Below are positions 9,161 to 17,446 of a stretch of DNA of 64,000 nt, piece after piece. Position 1 is the first letter of the stretch; each line of letters starts with the position of its first letter. The translations under genes and the position numbers were made by a program. The notes beneath the pieces are model-generated. The model worked only from the letters and a program-made list of their open reading frames with translations, had not been told where the DNA came from and made no database searches. This DNA comes from CAYNLK01 sp964398055 (GTDB lineage Bacteria; Chloroflexota; Anaerolineae; 4572-78; J111). Location: the NCBI GenBank assembly GCA_964398055.1, contig CAYNLK010000015.1, forward strand, positions 1-64,000. The letters run 5' to 3'.

Positions 9161-10180
9161 CTCTATCCTGCGGCGCAAGATGGCGTGCATCGAAACAGAT
9201 AGAGTGATGATCAAACCGTAGATCAGCTCGGTCCAGCCCAAACCGGTCAGACCAATGGCGACGATAGCCGCCTGGATGGCCCCAATAATAAAGCTGCCGA
9301 TAAAGGTGCCCAAAATAGTGCCAACCCCGCCAAAAACCGAGGTGCCGCCCAAAAAGACCGCGGCTAGGGTGCTGAGCAAGTAACCATCGCCCAGGGAAGG
9401 CCAGAAAAAGGAGACCTGCAAGCTGGCCAGGATACCGGCAAAGGCCGCGGCCATGCCAACCAGGGCAAACATCAACATCCGGGTGCCAGCCGTGTTGATA
9501 CCCATCAACTCGGCCGTCTGTTTATTGTCACCGATCACATAAATATTGGCTCCAAATCTGTGGCGATTTAGCAGCACCCAGGCAACGATGGCGATGAGCA
9601 CCAACCAAACCATTTGCATGGGGATGCCCCACAATTTCCCAACCAACAGGCTATAAGTAAAACTGTCTCTGGCCGCAACCAAGGTATGACCTTTACCACC
9701 CAACAGCACCAAAACCGCTCCCCGCCAGAAGAACTGGGTGCCAATGGTCACCACCAGAGAAGGTAGACCAATCCCCACCACAATAACCCCATTCAGCAAA
9801 CCGGCCAAGAAACCGGTCACTAAACCGGCCAGCAGAGCCAAAAAAACATTGCCGGTGGGGTTGAAGACCGACACAAAAGCTACCATCCCAATCGCCATGA
9901 TTGACGGAAATGAGAGGTCCATTTCGCCGGCGATGACCAGCATCGTTAACATCAGGGCGATGATGGCAAAGAAGGGGATGGTTGACATAAAAGCCAAATA
10001 GATTTGAGGAGACAGGAAGGTGCGCGGGGCAAAAATGATGAAGAAAACCCACATCAATCCAAAAACCGTCAGAATCCCGATCTGGGGGCCATTCATCCGC
10101 AGAAATCTGGTAAAGTTAAATTTTTCTGGAGGGCTGGGCAGGCTCTGTTCAGCCCCGGTATTGTCAGCGGTGGAGTTCAT
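9158..10180 (-). CDS. Ribose-type sugar ABC transporter permease
   Basis: 340 aa integral membrane protein of the BPD_transp_2 (RbsC/XylH) family that forms the transmembrane channel of a sugar importer. About nine to ten hydrophobic segments are visible, starting at residue 35, with the conserved stretches AGEMDLSFPSIMAIG and FLGGTSVFGGVGTILGTF. It lies 14 bases after the ATPase gene and in the same operon as the RbsB-like lipoprotein, so the three form one importer. The pore is presumably a homodimer, as in this family. The substrate is unknown. Confidence 0.92.
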   Translation of the reverse strand: MNSTADNTGAEQSLPSPPEKFNFTRFLRMNGPQIGILTVFGLMWVFFIIFAPRTFLSPQIYLAFMSTIPFFAIIALMLTMLVIAGEMDLSFPSIMAIGMVAFVSVFNPTGNVFLALLAGLVTGFLAGLLNGVIVVGIGLPSLVVTIGTQFFWRGAVLVLLGGKGHTLVAARDSFTYSLLVGKLWGIPMQMVWLVLIAIVAWVLLNRHRFGANIYVIGDNKQTAELMGINTAGTRMLMFALVGMAAAFAGILASLQVSFFWPSLGDGYLLSTLAAVFLGGTSVFGGVGTILGTFIGSFIIGAIQAAIVAIGLTGLGWTELIYGLIITLSVSMHAILRRRIE

Positions 10181-10194
10181 TTTTTTATCATCCT

Positions 10195-10956
10195 CTATTC
10201 AAGACTACCTGTTTCGGCCACCCGGTACATCTTATCCATCAGATCATTCAAGGTGATGTCGGCGGTCATAAATTCACCCGCCACCCGACCGCGATCCAAC
10301 ACCACCACCCGATCGGCCACCGAATAGACGTGGAAAATATTGTGGTCAATAAAAATGGCCGATTTACCCGCTTCTTTGATACTGCGCACAAAATTGAGTA
10401 ATTTACGGGTTTCCTTTAATGACAAACCCATCGTTGGCTCGTCCAGAACGATGATTTCCGCATCAAAATACAATGCCCTGACAATGGCCACACCCTGCTT
10501 TTCGCCGCCGGAAAAACTCTTGATGGTCGAGTCCGGATTAACTGCGGTGGAGGTAAAACCCATCGATTCTAGCATCAACCGATTGGTTTCTGCCTTCATT
10601 TCATTGACCTTAAGAAAGCCCAAGCGATTACTTAACTCACGGCCAATGTAAATGTTACGCCAGAGGGTTTGGAGTTCAGCCAGGGCTCGTTCCTGATACA
10701 CAGTTTCGATCCCCAATTCGCGGGCCTTGGGCACAGTTAAATGCCCAATTTTTTGGCCATTGCAAAAAATCTCGCCTTCGTCAGGTTGGTAGTAACCGGT
10801 GATAATTTTGATCAGGGTAGACTTGCCCGCCCCATTATCCCCCAGCAGGCCAACCACCTCATTTCGACCTAACCAAAAATCAACATTTTGCAGCGATTTT
10901 ACTTCGCCAAAAGATTTTGAGATATTCTTCAGTTCAAGCCTGTGATCGGCATCCAT
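10195..10956 (-). CDS. Ribose-type sugar ABC transporter ATPase (single NBD)
   Basis: 253 aa ATP-binding subunit that powers the importer with the adjacent permease. Walker A is GDNGAGKST, the signature is FSGGEKQG and Walker B is IIVLDEPTMG. E. coli RbsA has two fused nucleotide-binding domains in about 500 aa. This protein has one, like FrcA-type subunits. I place the start at the ATG at 10956 because AGGAG lies eight bases upstream. The GTG three codons earlier would overlap that site. Confidence 0.9.
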   Translation of the reverse strand: MDADHRLELKNISKSFGEVKSLQNVDFWLGRNEVVGLLGDNGAGKSTLIKIITGYYQPDEGEIFCNGQKIGHLTVPKARELGIETVYQERALAELQTLWRNIYIGRELSNRLGFLKVNEMKAETNRLMLESMGFTSTAVNPDSTIKSFSGGEKQGVAIVRALYFDAEIIVLDEPTMGLSLKETRKLLNFVRSIKEAGKSAIFIDHNIFHVYSVADRVVVLDRGRVAGEFMTADITLNDLMDKMYRVAETGSLE

Positions 10957-11010
10957 GCAATTCACTCCTGAAATATGATCTTCTGTAGGGGTCGCTTGGC
11001 GTGACCATTT

Positions 11011-11090
11011 ACCTCATTCCCAAACTAAGTTTGGGAACGAGAGTAAATCTCGTTTTATTCTCGTTCCCAAACTTCAGTTTGGGAACGAGA
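11011..11090. repeat. CTCGTTCCCAAACT palindrome, copies 2 and 3
   Basis: Two hairpin copies stand in the 152-base gap between the lipoprotein and ATPase genes: one at 11011-11041 (CATTCCCAAACT / AGTTTGGGAACGAG) and one at 11059-11090 (TCTCGTTCCCAAACT / AGTTTGGGAACGAGA). They may lower downstream expression relative to the binding protein, as hairpins often do after the first gene of an importer operon. Confidence 0.8.
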
Positions 11091-11108
11091 AAATTTTAAG
11101 ACAGACTC

Positions 11109-12251
11109 TTAGCGGATTTGCTGGTTGACCAGGTCGGCCAGTAATTCCACGTTATCCTTATGGGCAAAGCCAGCGCCCGTGTCGACGTGCAGGCCGGTAA
11201 AGGCAAAGTTGTGCGTGAGGCAGATCTGCAAGATAGGCAGATACCCTTGCAGCCACTGCTGCTGGTCAATCACCAGATCGGTCCAGCCGCCCCGAATGGC
11301 TTCGACCGTAGCGGAGGAGAGGTCGAACCCGGCGGTATAGATATCATCCGGTCCCAGACCCGCGGTGGTCAAAAAGGTTTCAAGGGTGCCGGTCAGGTTG
11401 CCATGGTCGGTCACCACCAGCTTGACATCCGGGTTGGCCGATACGTAGCCAACAAAGGTGGGAATGCCGGCGGAAGCATCGGCGTTGGTGGCGTCATCGA
11501 TCTCCAGGTAATCTACCGTCAGCCCGGCCTCTTCCAGGGCATCGACGACACCCCTGGTGCGCTCACCGCGACCGGCCTGAGCCAGCAGACCCCAGACCAG
11601 GGCTTTATCCCCGGCCTGCAAGCCAAAACGATTGACCGCTTCGGTCCCTAAGGCATGTCCGGCCGAATACAATTCGGCCCCAACGTAGCCAAAGCCACTG
11701 GAACTATATTTGGCCTCCAACTGGGGCAGGGTGGTATTCTGGCTGGTCACAATAATACCCTGAGCCCGGGCATCGTCAACCACGGCCTGAAAAGCGTCAT
11801 CACCGGGGTGGCCCATAATGGCGATACCATCGGGTTTGGTCGCGGCAGCCTCAGCAAACTGGGTCACCATTTTTTCCGGGTTCCAATCGGACCACACGTA
11901 TTCCACCCTGGCCCCCAGATCTGCCGCAGCCCTGACGGCACCATTGTACACCACCGTCTCAAAGGGACCACCCGGCGCACCACCCGGGAAGAAGATGATC
12001 TTGGTATTGCCGCACCATTTGTCGCCGGCTTGAGCTGCCGGAGCCGGAGCCGCTTCTTCCGGCGCGGCCGCCTCAGCCTCAACCTCAACGGTCACAATCT
12101 TCTCAACTTCTTTTTCCACCTCAACGGTGACGATTTTTTCCACCTCAACGGTTTGAACCTTCTCGACCACCACTGGTTGGCCGGCGCAGGCGCTGATCAG
12201 AACTAAAACTGCAACAACTAGCAGCAACTTTACTATAGTTTTGACACTCAT
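11109..12251 (-). CDS. Ribose-type sugar-binding lipoprotein
   Basis: 380 aa periplasmic-binding-protein-like (Peripla_BP_4, RbsB family) receptor for the importer encoded just downstream. The signal peptide ends in lipobox ISAC (Cys22). Residues of about 25-75 form a VEKIVTVEVEKE-type linker followed by Ala/Pro/Glu. The binding domain then starts near KWCGNTKIIFFPGG, with conserved GHPGDDAF and VVTDHGN. AGGAGG precedes the ATG. It would be membrane-anchored on the outer face of the cell. Confidence 0.92.
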   Translation of the reverse strand: MSVKTIVKLLLVVAVLVLISACAGQPVVVEKVQTVEVEKIVTVEVEKEVEKIVTVEVEAEAAAPEEAAPAPAAQAGDKWCGNTKIIFFPGGAPGGPFETVVYNGAVRAAADLGARVEYVWSDWNPEKMVTQFAEAAATKPDGIAIMGHPGDDAFQAVVDDARAQGIIVTSQNTTLPQLEAKYSSSGFGYVGAELYSAGHALGTEAVNRFGLQAGDKALVWGLLAQAGRGERTRGVVDALEEAGLTVDYLEIDDATNADASAGIPTFVGYVSANPDVKLVVTDHGNLTGTLETFLTTAGLGPDDIYTAGFDLSSATVEAIRGGWTDLVIDQQQWLQGYLPILQICLTHNFAFTGLHVDTGAGFAHKDNVELLADLVNQQIR

Positions 12252-12311
12252 TGTCTTGTATTCCTCCTTTACTCAAAAACAGTACCAGAGATTGGTGTAA
12301 AACAGTTTTTC

Positions 12312-12340
12312 CTTACAAAGATGATCGAAAGAGCTGTCAA
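12312..12340 (-). promoter_or_regulatory. Promoter of the ribose-type importer operon
   Basis: On the minus strand TTGACA (12340-12335) and TGTAAG (12317-12312) are 17 bases apart, 60 bases upstream of the lipoprotein start. The -35 is consensus and the -10 matches at four of six positions. Confidence 0.5.
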
Positions 12341-12413
12341 TTTCTTATTAGTTATCCTCACCCCCTTTCCAGGCAGGAACCGTTGAAAAACCGTGGAGGT
12401 CAACCTTAAGATA

Positions 12414-13259
12414 TCATTCCTCCTTAATTGCACCTGCGGTTAACCCACCAACTAACCAGGTCTGTACAAAAGAGAACAGAATAATAGTGGGGACGATGGT
12501 CAAAACGGTTGCCGCTGCCACCTGCCCCCAGCGAACGAGCAACGAAGCAGAAAGCCGTTGGATAACTAAAGTAATCGTTGCGGTCCTCTGACTCTGGCTG
12601 ATAATCGAAACAATCAAGTAATCTCCCCACGAAACCACAAATGAGAAGAAAGCAGCCACCATAATCCCTGGCGCGGCCACAGGCAGGACAACATATAATA
12701 AACGTTGCAAAATGCCGCAACCATCTATTCTGGCGGCATCGTCAAGCTCCAGGGGAATATTATCAAAATAACCCTTCAACATCCAGATTTGAAAGGGAAG
12801 CACCAGAATCATATGTCCCAGGACCACGCCAATGACTTTATCGAGCAGGGCTAGAGAAAATACAATGAGATACATCGGAATAATGAGCAAAACCTGGGGG
12901 AACATTTGGGTGGAAAAGATGCCAATAATCAGGGTATTTTTTCCTTTTATATCGAACCGACTCAAACCGTATGCCCCAACAATCGAGCATAACAGTGAGA
13001 GCAGGGTAACTGTAAAGGCAATCTTAAAAGAATTCAAAAAATAGGTCGGAAAGTCGGTCACCGATAGAATGGTGGCATAATTCTCCAGGGTGTAATCTTG
13101 GAGGGGAGAAACCACCTGACCGGTAAAGATGGAGGCCTGGGTACGAAAAGAAGTGTAAATAATCCACAGCATGGGTAAGATAAAGAAAAGTAGAGAGATA
13201 ATCATCACCAGATAGGTGAGGGTTGCTGTTATTATTTTACGTCTCAATTTACTTTTCAT
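12414..13259 (-). CDS. Carbohydrate ABC transporter permease, MalG type
   Basis: 281 aa membrane subunit of a MalFG-type importer with six hydrophobic segments. The EAA-like loop reads LELDDAARIDGCGILQR, the site that docks the ATPase. It starts 15 bases after the MalF-type gene. No ATPase gene is nearby, so it probably uses a shared MalK/MsmK-type ATPase from elsewhere. The C-terminal VGGLTAGAIK is typical of the family. Confidence 0.92.
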   Translation of the reverse strand: MKSKLRRKIITATLTYLVMIISLLFFILPMLWIIYTSFRTQASIFTGQVVSPLQDYTLENYATILSVTDFPTYFLNSFKIAFTVTLLSLLCSIVGAYGLSRFDIKGKNTLIIGIFSTQMFPQVLLIIPMYLIVFSLALLDKVIGVVLGHMILVLPFQIWMLKGYFDNIPLELDDAARIDGCGILQRLLYVVLPVAAPGIMVAAFFSFVVSWGDYLIVSIISQSQRTATITLVIQRLSASLLVRWGQVAAATVLTIVPTIILFSFVQTWLVGGLTAGAIKEE

Positions 13260-13274
13260 TGTTGAGAAAATTAC

Positions 13275-14132
13275 TCACCTTTCAGAAATTCTCAGGTAGA
13301 CCACAAAGTAAATCATCAAGATTACCAACATAACTACCCCGATACTCGCCCCATACCCCAAGGCATAGCTGTCCCATGATTGGCGATACACATAGACGGG
13401 GAGCACCTGCGTCCTATTGACCGGGCCGCCGCCGGTCGCCAGGTAGACAAAGTCAAAATTGTTAAAAGTCCAGAGCACGTGGATGGTGACCATCACAATA
13501 ATCATACTGCGAATTCCGGGGAGGGTGATATGGACGAATTTGGCCCAGGCATTCGCCCCATCAATTTCGGCAGCTTCGTAATAACTCTTGGGGATGGCTT
13601 GCATTGCCGCCAGAAAAGCGATCCCGTAGAAAGGTACGTTTCGCCACAGGTGAAGCAAGATGATGGAGATCAGGGCCACATTCGGGTCGCCAAACCAGTA
13701 GCGGGTAAAACTGCCGAGGCCAATGAATCTTAGAATGAAATTAATCAAACCAACATCTGGCTGGGCCATAAATTTGAACATAATCACCGTGGCCGCCACG
13801 GGAATTACCCAACTGGCCATAATGATACTCTTGAATAAGGCTATGCCGGGTAACTGTTGCTGCATGGCCAAAGCTAAGATCAAACCTAAAACAAACTGAA
13901 GCAAAATGACCACGCTGGTGAGGATAAGAGAATGATAAAAAGATAGCCAAAAGATGTCATCTGAGAGGAGCCGGGCAAAATTATCCAATCCGACATAATC
14001 GAAGCTATCTCTCAGCACACTCTTGTTGGTAAAAGCGATCCGCAGGCTATCCAACAGAGGATAAATGGTAAACAGCGCCATGATCATCACGCTGGGTAGA
14101 ATGAGGAGATAGCCTTTTTGCCTCTCTTTCAT
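13275..14132 (-). CDS. Carbohydrate ABC transporter permease, MalF type
   Basis: 285 aa membrane subunit pairing with the MalG-type protein downstream. Six hydrophobic segments are visible. The EAA loop is YYEAAEIDGANAWAKFVHIT, and the tail reads YALGYGASIGVVMLV, a usual MalF-family pattern. It follows the lipoprotein gene at 14361-15758 with a 228-base gap that contains an inverted repeat. Confidence 0.92.
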   Translation of the reverse strand: MKERQKGYLLILPSVMIMALFTIYPLLDSLRIAFTNKSVLRDSFDYVGLDNFARLLSDDIFWLSFYHSLILTSVVILLQFVLGLILALAMQQQLPGIALFKSIIMASWVIPVAATVIMFKFMAQPDVGLINFILRFIGLGSFTRYWFGDPNVALISIILLHLWRNVPFYGIAFLAAMQAIPKSYYEAAEIDGANAWAKFVHITLPGIRSMIIVMVTIHVLWTFNNFDFVYLATGGGPVNRTQVLPVYVYRQSWDSYALGYGASIGVVMLVILMIYFVVYLRISER

Positions 14133-14212
14133 AAGCTAAACCTGTTGTTTTGGTGTGCTGATGATGGGATATGTTTTACAAATGCCTGGATAAGTTTTGT
14201 CCGCATTTCGGT

Positions 14213-14294
14213 GTCGTGTTGCGTGCTGCGTGCCTTGGCCCTAGCTCAGGGCTGGGCTTCATTCAACTTTTAGCAGCACGTAACACGCAACACG
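14213..14294. repeat. CGTGTTGCGTGCTGCGTG inverted repeat
   Basis: CGTGTTGCGTGCTGCGTG is complemented by CAGCACGTAACACGCAACACG about 40 bases later. It lies between lipoprotein and permease genes of one importer, where a hairpin could protect or attenuate the transcript. Confidence 0.65.
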
Positions 14295-14360
14295 TGTCCC
14301 TTTGGGGCAAAAACTCCTCCAGGCGACTATAACATGCTCTATCTTTTCGCTCTGCGCTCT

Positions 14361-15758
14361 TTACAAGACCTTGTTCTTTTCCATTTCCTTGATCTGGTCA
14401 TACAGCCATTGGGCCGCGTCTGCCGGCGGTTTCTCCCCGTAAATCACGTAATTTACCGCCTGGAGATTAGCTTCATTGACCGGCCCCCAGTTCACCGGTG
14501 AGAGAGCCACCGACTGCGGCAGCAGATCGGCAAAGCCCTTGATCCACCAACTGATGTCGCTCTTGGTGAACTCATCCATTTCCAGAGAATCCTTGCGGGC
14601 GGGAATACCGCCGGAGTCGGCCAGCCACATGCCCATCTGTTCTTTGGAGCAAATGAACTTGATCAGCTCCCAGGCCTGGTCTTTGTTCTTGGAAAAGGCG
14701 TTTAGCATAATCGGCTTGACTTCCAGGTAGGTGGCCGGTACGCCGCCTTCGGCCACAGGTAGCGCCGCGATAGCGGTCTTATTTTCCAGGATATCCTTGG
14801 CCGTATCGCTTTCTGTACGGCGACCCCACAGCCAGGTACCCATCGGCGCCATCGCCCACTTGCCGGCCACATAACCGGGGTCTTCAACCGGCCAGCCGGT
14901 GCCGCGCTGATTCGGATCACAGGCCGGGTTGTCTCCCTTGAACAGCTCATCGTACAGGGTCAGGACCTGCTCGAACTGGTCGACCGTCGCCACCAGGGTC
15001 GGTGTCCCACTTGATAGGTCGAACATATCCTTCTTGTTACTGACCTGGTAGTACCAGGATATCCATTCCTGCGGCGCCCGCGGGTCTCCGACCAGGGTGC
15101 AGACAAAGGCGCCAAAAGTTTGCTTATTCGTTTTTTCGGTGATGGTGCGGGCGGTCTCGACAAATTCCGTCCAGGTGGTGGGCACTTTCAAGCCATACTC
15201 GTCCATGAGGTCTTTCCGGTAGACCATGCCGCGGGCGTTGGTATTGTAGGGGATACCGTAGAGTTTACCATTGATTCTGAGCGGGTCAACCGTGGCTTCG
15301 ACAAACAAGTCCTTGTCAGCCCAGGCGTTAAAGCGGTCATCCAGAGGCTCAATCAGTTCATTCTTAACATATACGGCCACGTCTTCCAGAAGACCCTCAA
15401 TCACATCGGGCGTACCGCTTTTGGCCTGCAAGAGGAATTTGTCCCGTTGTGGTTTGTACTCGCCTGGCCCATAGAAGTTGTCTACCGCCAAGTTGGGCAG
15501 TGTCGTTTTGACCGTCTCTTCCCATTGTTTGACATATTCGGGTGAGACTTCCTGGGTTACAAAAGGCATGTTCCAAAAAGAGAGACTGACTTTCTCCCCG
15601 GCTGCGGCTTCAGGCTTGGTCTCGGCTGCTGCCGGCTCTGTCGGCTGTGCGGGGGCTGGGGCTGCCGGGAGCTGCTGACACCTGACCAACGCCATACTGG
15701 CTGCAGTCAGAGCGCTCAACCGCAAAAAATCTCGCCGATTCAACTTTTTTGTTGACAT
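14361..15758 (-). CDS. Sugar-binding lipoprotein with twin-arginine signal
   Basis: 465 aa extracellular solute-binding protein (family 1). The N terminus has a twin-arginine motif (NRRDFLRLS) followed by a hydrophobic stretch and a likely lipidated Cys27 in LVRC, so it may be exported folded through Tat and then anchored. An Ala/Pro/Glu linker follows to about residue 55. AAGGAGG is six bases upstream of the ATG. It is the receptor for the two permeases downstream. The ligand is not evident, but the upstream galT and LacI genes make a galactose-containing sugar possible. Confidence 0.9.
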   Translation of the reverse strand: MSTKKLNRRDFLRLSALTAASMALVRCQQLPAAPAPAQPTEPAAAETKPEAAAGEKVSLSFWNMPFVTQEVSPEYVKQWEETVKTTLPNLAVDNFYGPGEYKPQRDKFLLQAKSGTPDVIEGLLEDVAVYVKNELIEPLDDRFNAWADKDLFVEATVDPLRINGKLYGIPYNTNARGMVYRKDLMDEYGLKVPTTWTEFVETARTITEKTNKQTFGAFVCTLVGDPRAPQEWISWYYQVSNKKDMFDLSSGTPTLVATVDQFEQVLTLYDELFKGDNPACDPNQRGTGWPVEDPGYVAGKWAMAPMGTWLWGRRTESDTAKDILENKTAIAALPVAEGGVPATYLEVKPIMLNAFSKNKDQAWELIKFICSKEQMGMWLADSGGIPARKDSLEMDEFTKSDISWWIKGFADLLPQSVALSPVNWGPVNEANLQAVNYVIYGEKPPADAAQWLYDQIKEMEKNKVL

Positions 15759-16152
15759 TTTTTCCTCCTTGAACCCTGCAAATAGTTTGGTTAACTTCTA
15801 CTTGTGTGGTACAAGCTCCACACGGATGTGAGATACAGGCCCTCTTCCTTCGCTAACGGGCGAAAGATGACCTGCCCACAATTTTTATTATTGTATTTGG
15901 GGTTTCCACCACCTCCCTTCCAAAGCTTCTCTCCTGCACTACTGGCAATCTTCAGCACTAGTCAGAACTCAATCTGTCCTGGCTGGATTTCAAACAAGAA
16001 AGTGGTGGCTAGTTCAAAAAAGAAAGAGGTGTCTTTACTAAGAATAATAATGACGGATGTCATTTTGGGTACAGACAGACGTCATAGCTTTAGACAGTTT
16101 ATCTATTTAACCAAGTGCCAAGAGACAGCCAGCTTCTGAAAAAATTTTGGCT
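15759..16152. other. Intergenic region between LacI gene and importer
   Basis: This 394-base region holds no convincing gene. A small palindrome ATGACGGATGTCAT at 16050-16063 and a nearby GACGTCAT half-site at 16079-16086 could be operator sequences for the importer. I do not see a near-consensus promoter, and no copy of the operator found in front of the LacI gene. The plus-strand ORF that covers much of it has low-complexity content and no ribosome binding site. Confidence 0.4.
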
Positions 16153-17190
16153 TTAAAACAAAGCCACGGAACTCCCTCTGACAATTAGCTCAGGCTTGAG
16201 CCAGACAATTCCTGGTTCATAATTGTTCTCCCCCCCCTGTCTCGCTTCAATCGTATAAATCACTTGTTCCACTGCTATACAGCCCAACTCATGCAGGTTC
16301 TGCCGAACGGTGGTCAGGGGTGGGCAAAAATAAGCTGCCTCGGGAATGTCATCAAAACCAACTACAGCCAGATCTTGCGGCACCCTTAACCCCCTGCGAC
16401 AGGCCACCTGCAAAACGCTAAGCGCCATTTGATCATTAGCTACAAAAACCGCTTCCATCTCAGGGTATTGATCCAGCAACCGGAGAATAGCTCCTTCGCC
16501 ACTTTCAGAAGACCAATTCCCTTCGGTCCACTGTTTGTCATCAGGAGGTATGCCGGCATTTTGCAGGGCATCTTCCCAACCAGCTTTGCGTTGCCGGGCT
16601 TCCCACCAGACCAACGGACCGGCGATATGGCCAATGTGTCGATACCGCTGCTCAATCAAATGCTCGGTGGCTATGCGGCCGCCTTGGTAGTTATCCACGG
16701 CCACAATGGATAGGCCCTCTTGCGGATGCATCGTCAGGAAGATGATAGGTACAGGTAAATGGGGTAACCGATCTTGCAGCCAGTCCCGATTATTGCTCAC
16801 CTCAGGCACAGCCCAAATTATGCCGTCTACCTGTCGGGCCAGCAATGCATTCAGGATCGACACGACATCACCGCTATCAAATTTTGGCAATTTCTTGAGC
16901 AACAACGAATAGCCCAGCTCTTCGGCCTGGGCGGTAATACCGTTAAGGGTACGGGAAGGACCAATGTAGCGCAACCCGGCGGTGACGACTCCCAGGGTAT
17001 GCGTCCGCTGCCGGATCAGGCTGCGGGCGAGGGCGCTGGGTTGATAGCCAAGCCGGTCGATGACGGCTAGAACTCGTTGGCGGGTCTCGGGGGCCACATC
17101 GGGGCGATCATTGATCACCCGGGAGATGGTTTGGGTTGAGACGCCCGCCTCGTGGGCAACCTGTTTGATGGTGACTCTTCTCAGCATCAT
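16153..17190 (-). CDS. LacI-family transcriptional regulator (first)
   Basis: 345 aa repressor-type protein. The N-terminal helix-turn-helix reads TIKQVAHEAGVSTQTISRV and is followed by the hinge helix region PSALARSLIRQ. The rest is a periplasmic-binding-like effector domain with VFVANDQMALSVL and VVGFDDIPEAAYF. Two ATGs stand in tandem at 17190 and 17187. It has its own strong promoter with an operator-like palindrome just downstream, so it is probably autoregulated. It sits between galT and a MalFG-type importer and may control that importer. Confidence 0.93.
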   Translation of the reverse strand: MMLRRVTIKQVAHEAGVSTQTISRVINDRPDVAPETRQRVLAVIDRLGYQPSALARSLIRQRTHTLGVVTAGLRYIGPSRTLNGITAQAEELGYSLLLKKLPKFDSGDVVSILNALLARQVDGIIWAVPEVSNNRDWLQDRLPHLPVPIIFLTMHPQEGLSIVAVDNYQGGRIATEHLIEQRYRHIGHIAGPLVWWEARQRKAGWEDALQNAGIPPDDKQWTEGNWSSESGEGAILRLLDQYPEMEAVFVANDQMALSVLQVACRRGLRVPQDLAVVGFDDIPEAAYFCPPLTTVRQNLHELGCIAVEQVIYTIEARQGGENNYEPGIVWLKPELIVRGSSVALF

Positions 17191-17207
17191 TGCCGTTGAC
17201 TCGTTAT

Positions 17208-17231
17208 GTTATCGATACCGTTATCGATAAC
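17208..17231. promoter_or_regulatory. LacI-type operator over the regulator's transcription start
   Basis: A 24-base palindrome with one mismatch, made of GTTATCGATACC and GTTATCGATAAC around a central CG, lies just downstream of the -10 box of the regulator gene. The central CG and arm length fit LacI-family operators. Position and symmetry suggest autorepression. Confidence 0.75.
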
Positions 17232-17243
17232 GGGAACGATCAC

Positions 17244-17272
17244 ACTATAACATGGATTGCGTTGGCTGTCAA
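17244..17272 (-). promoter_or_regulatory. Promoter of the first LacI gene
   Basis: On the minus strand a consensus TTGACA (17272-17267) is 17 bases from TATAGT (17249-17244). Transcription would start inside or next to the operator at 17208-17231. Confidence 0.8.
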
Positions 17273-17293
17273 ATACGGCCGCGGTGAGGGTGT

Positions 17294-17446
17294 CTTTCTA
17301 GGCCAATTCTGTAGTAGTCAACAAGATGTTGAACACCGGGAAGCTGCAATGTATCCCTCTGGAGTCGAGGCTTTAAAAAACCGGCTGAAGCCTCGACTCC
17401 AACTGTTCAAAATGTCTCTGACTACTACACTTTCTAGGCCAATTCT
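17294..17446. mobile_element. MITE-like palindromic element flanked by a 17-base direct repeat
   Basis: CTTTCTAGGCCAATTCT occurs at 17294-17310 and again at 17430-17446. Between them lies a hairpin element whose ends are GTAGTAGTCA (17311-17320) and TGACTACTAC (17419-17428). Its core is a 13-base perfect stem, GGAGTCGAGGCTT and AAGCCTCGACTCC. The right copy of the direct repeat contains the galT stop codon, so the event duplicated the end of galT while leaving the gene intact. Confidence 0.65.

Noticed and set aside
15804..16139. A 111-codon plus-strand ORF between the LacI gene and the lipoprotein gene
   Set aside because: It has no ribosome binding site, no recognisable domain and an irregular composition, and it lies in what looks like a regulatory spacer.
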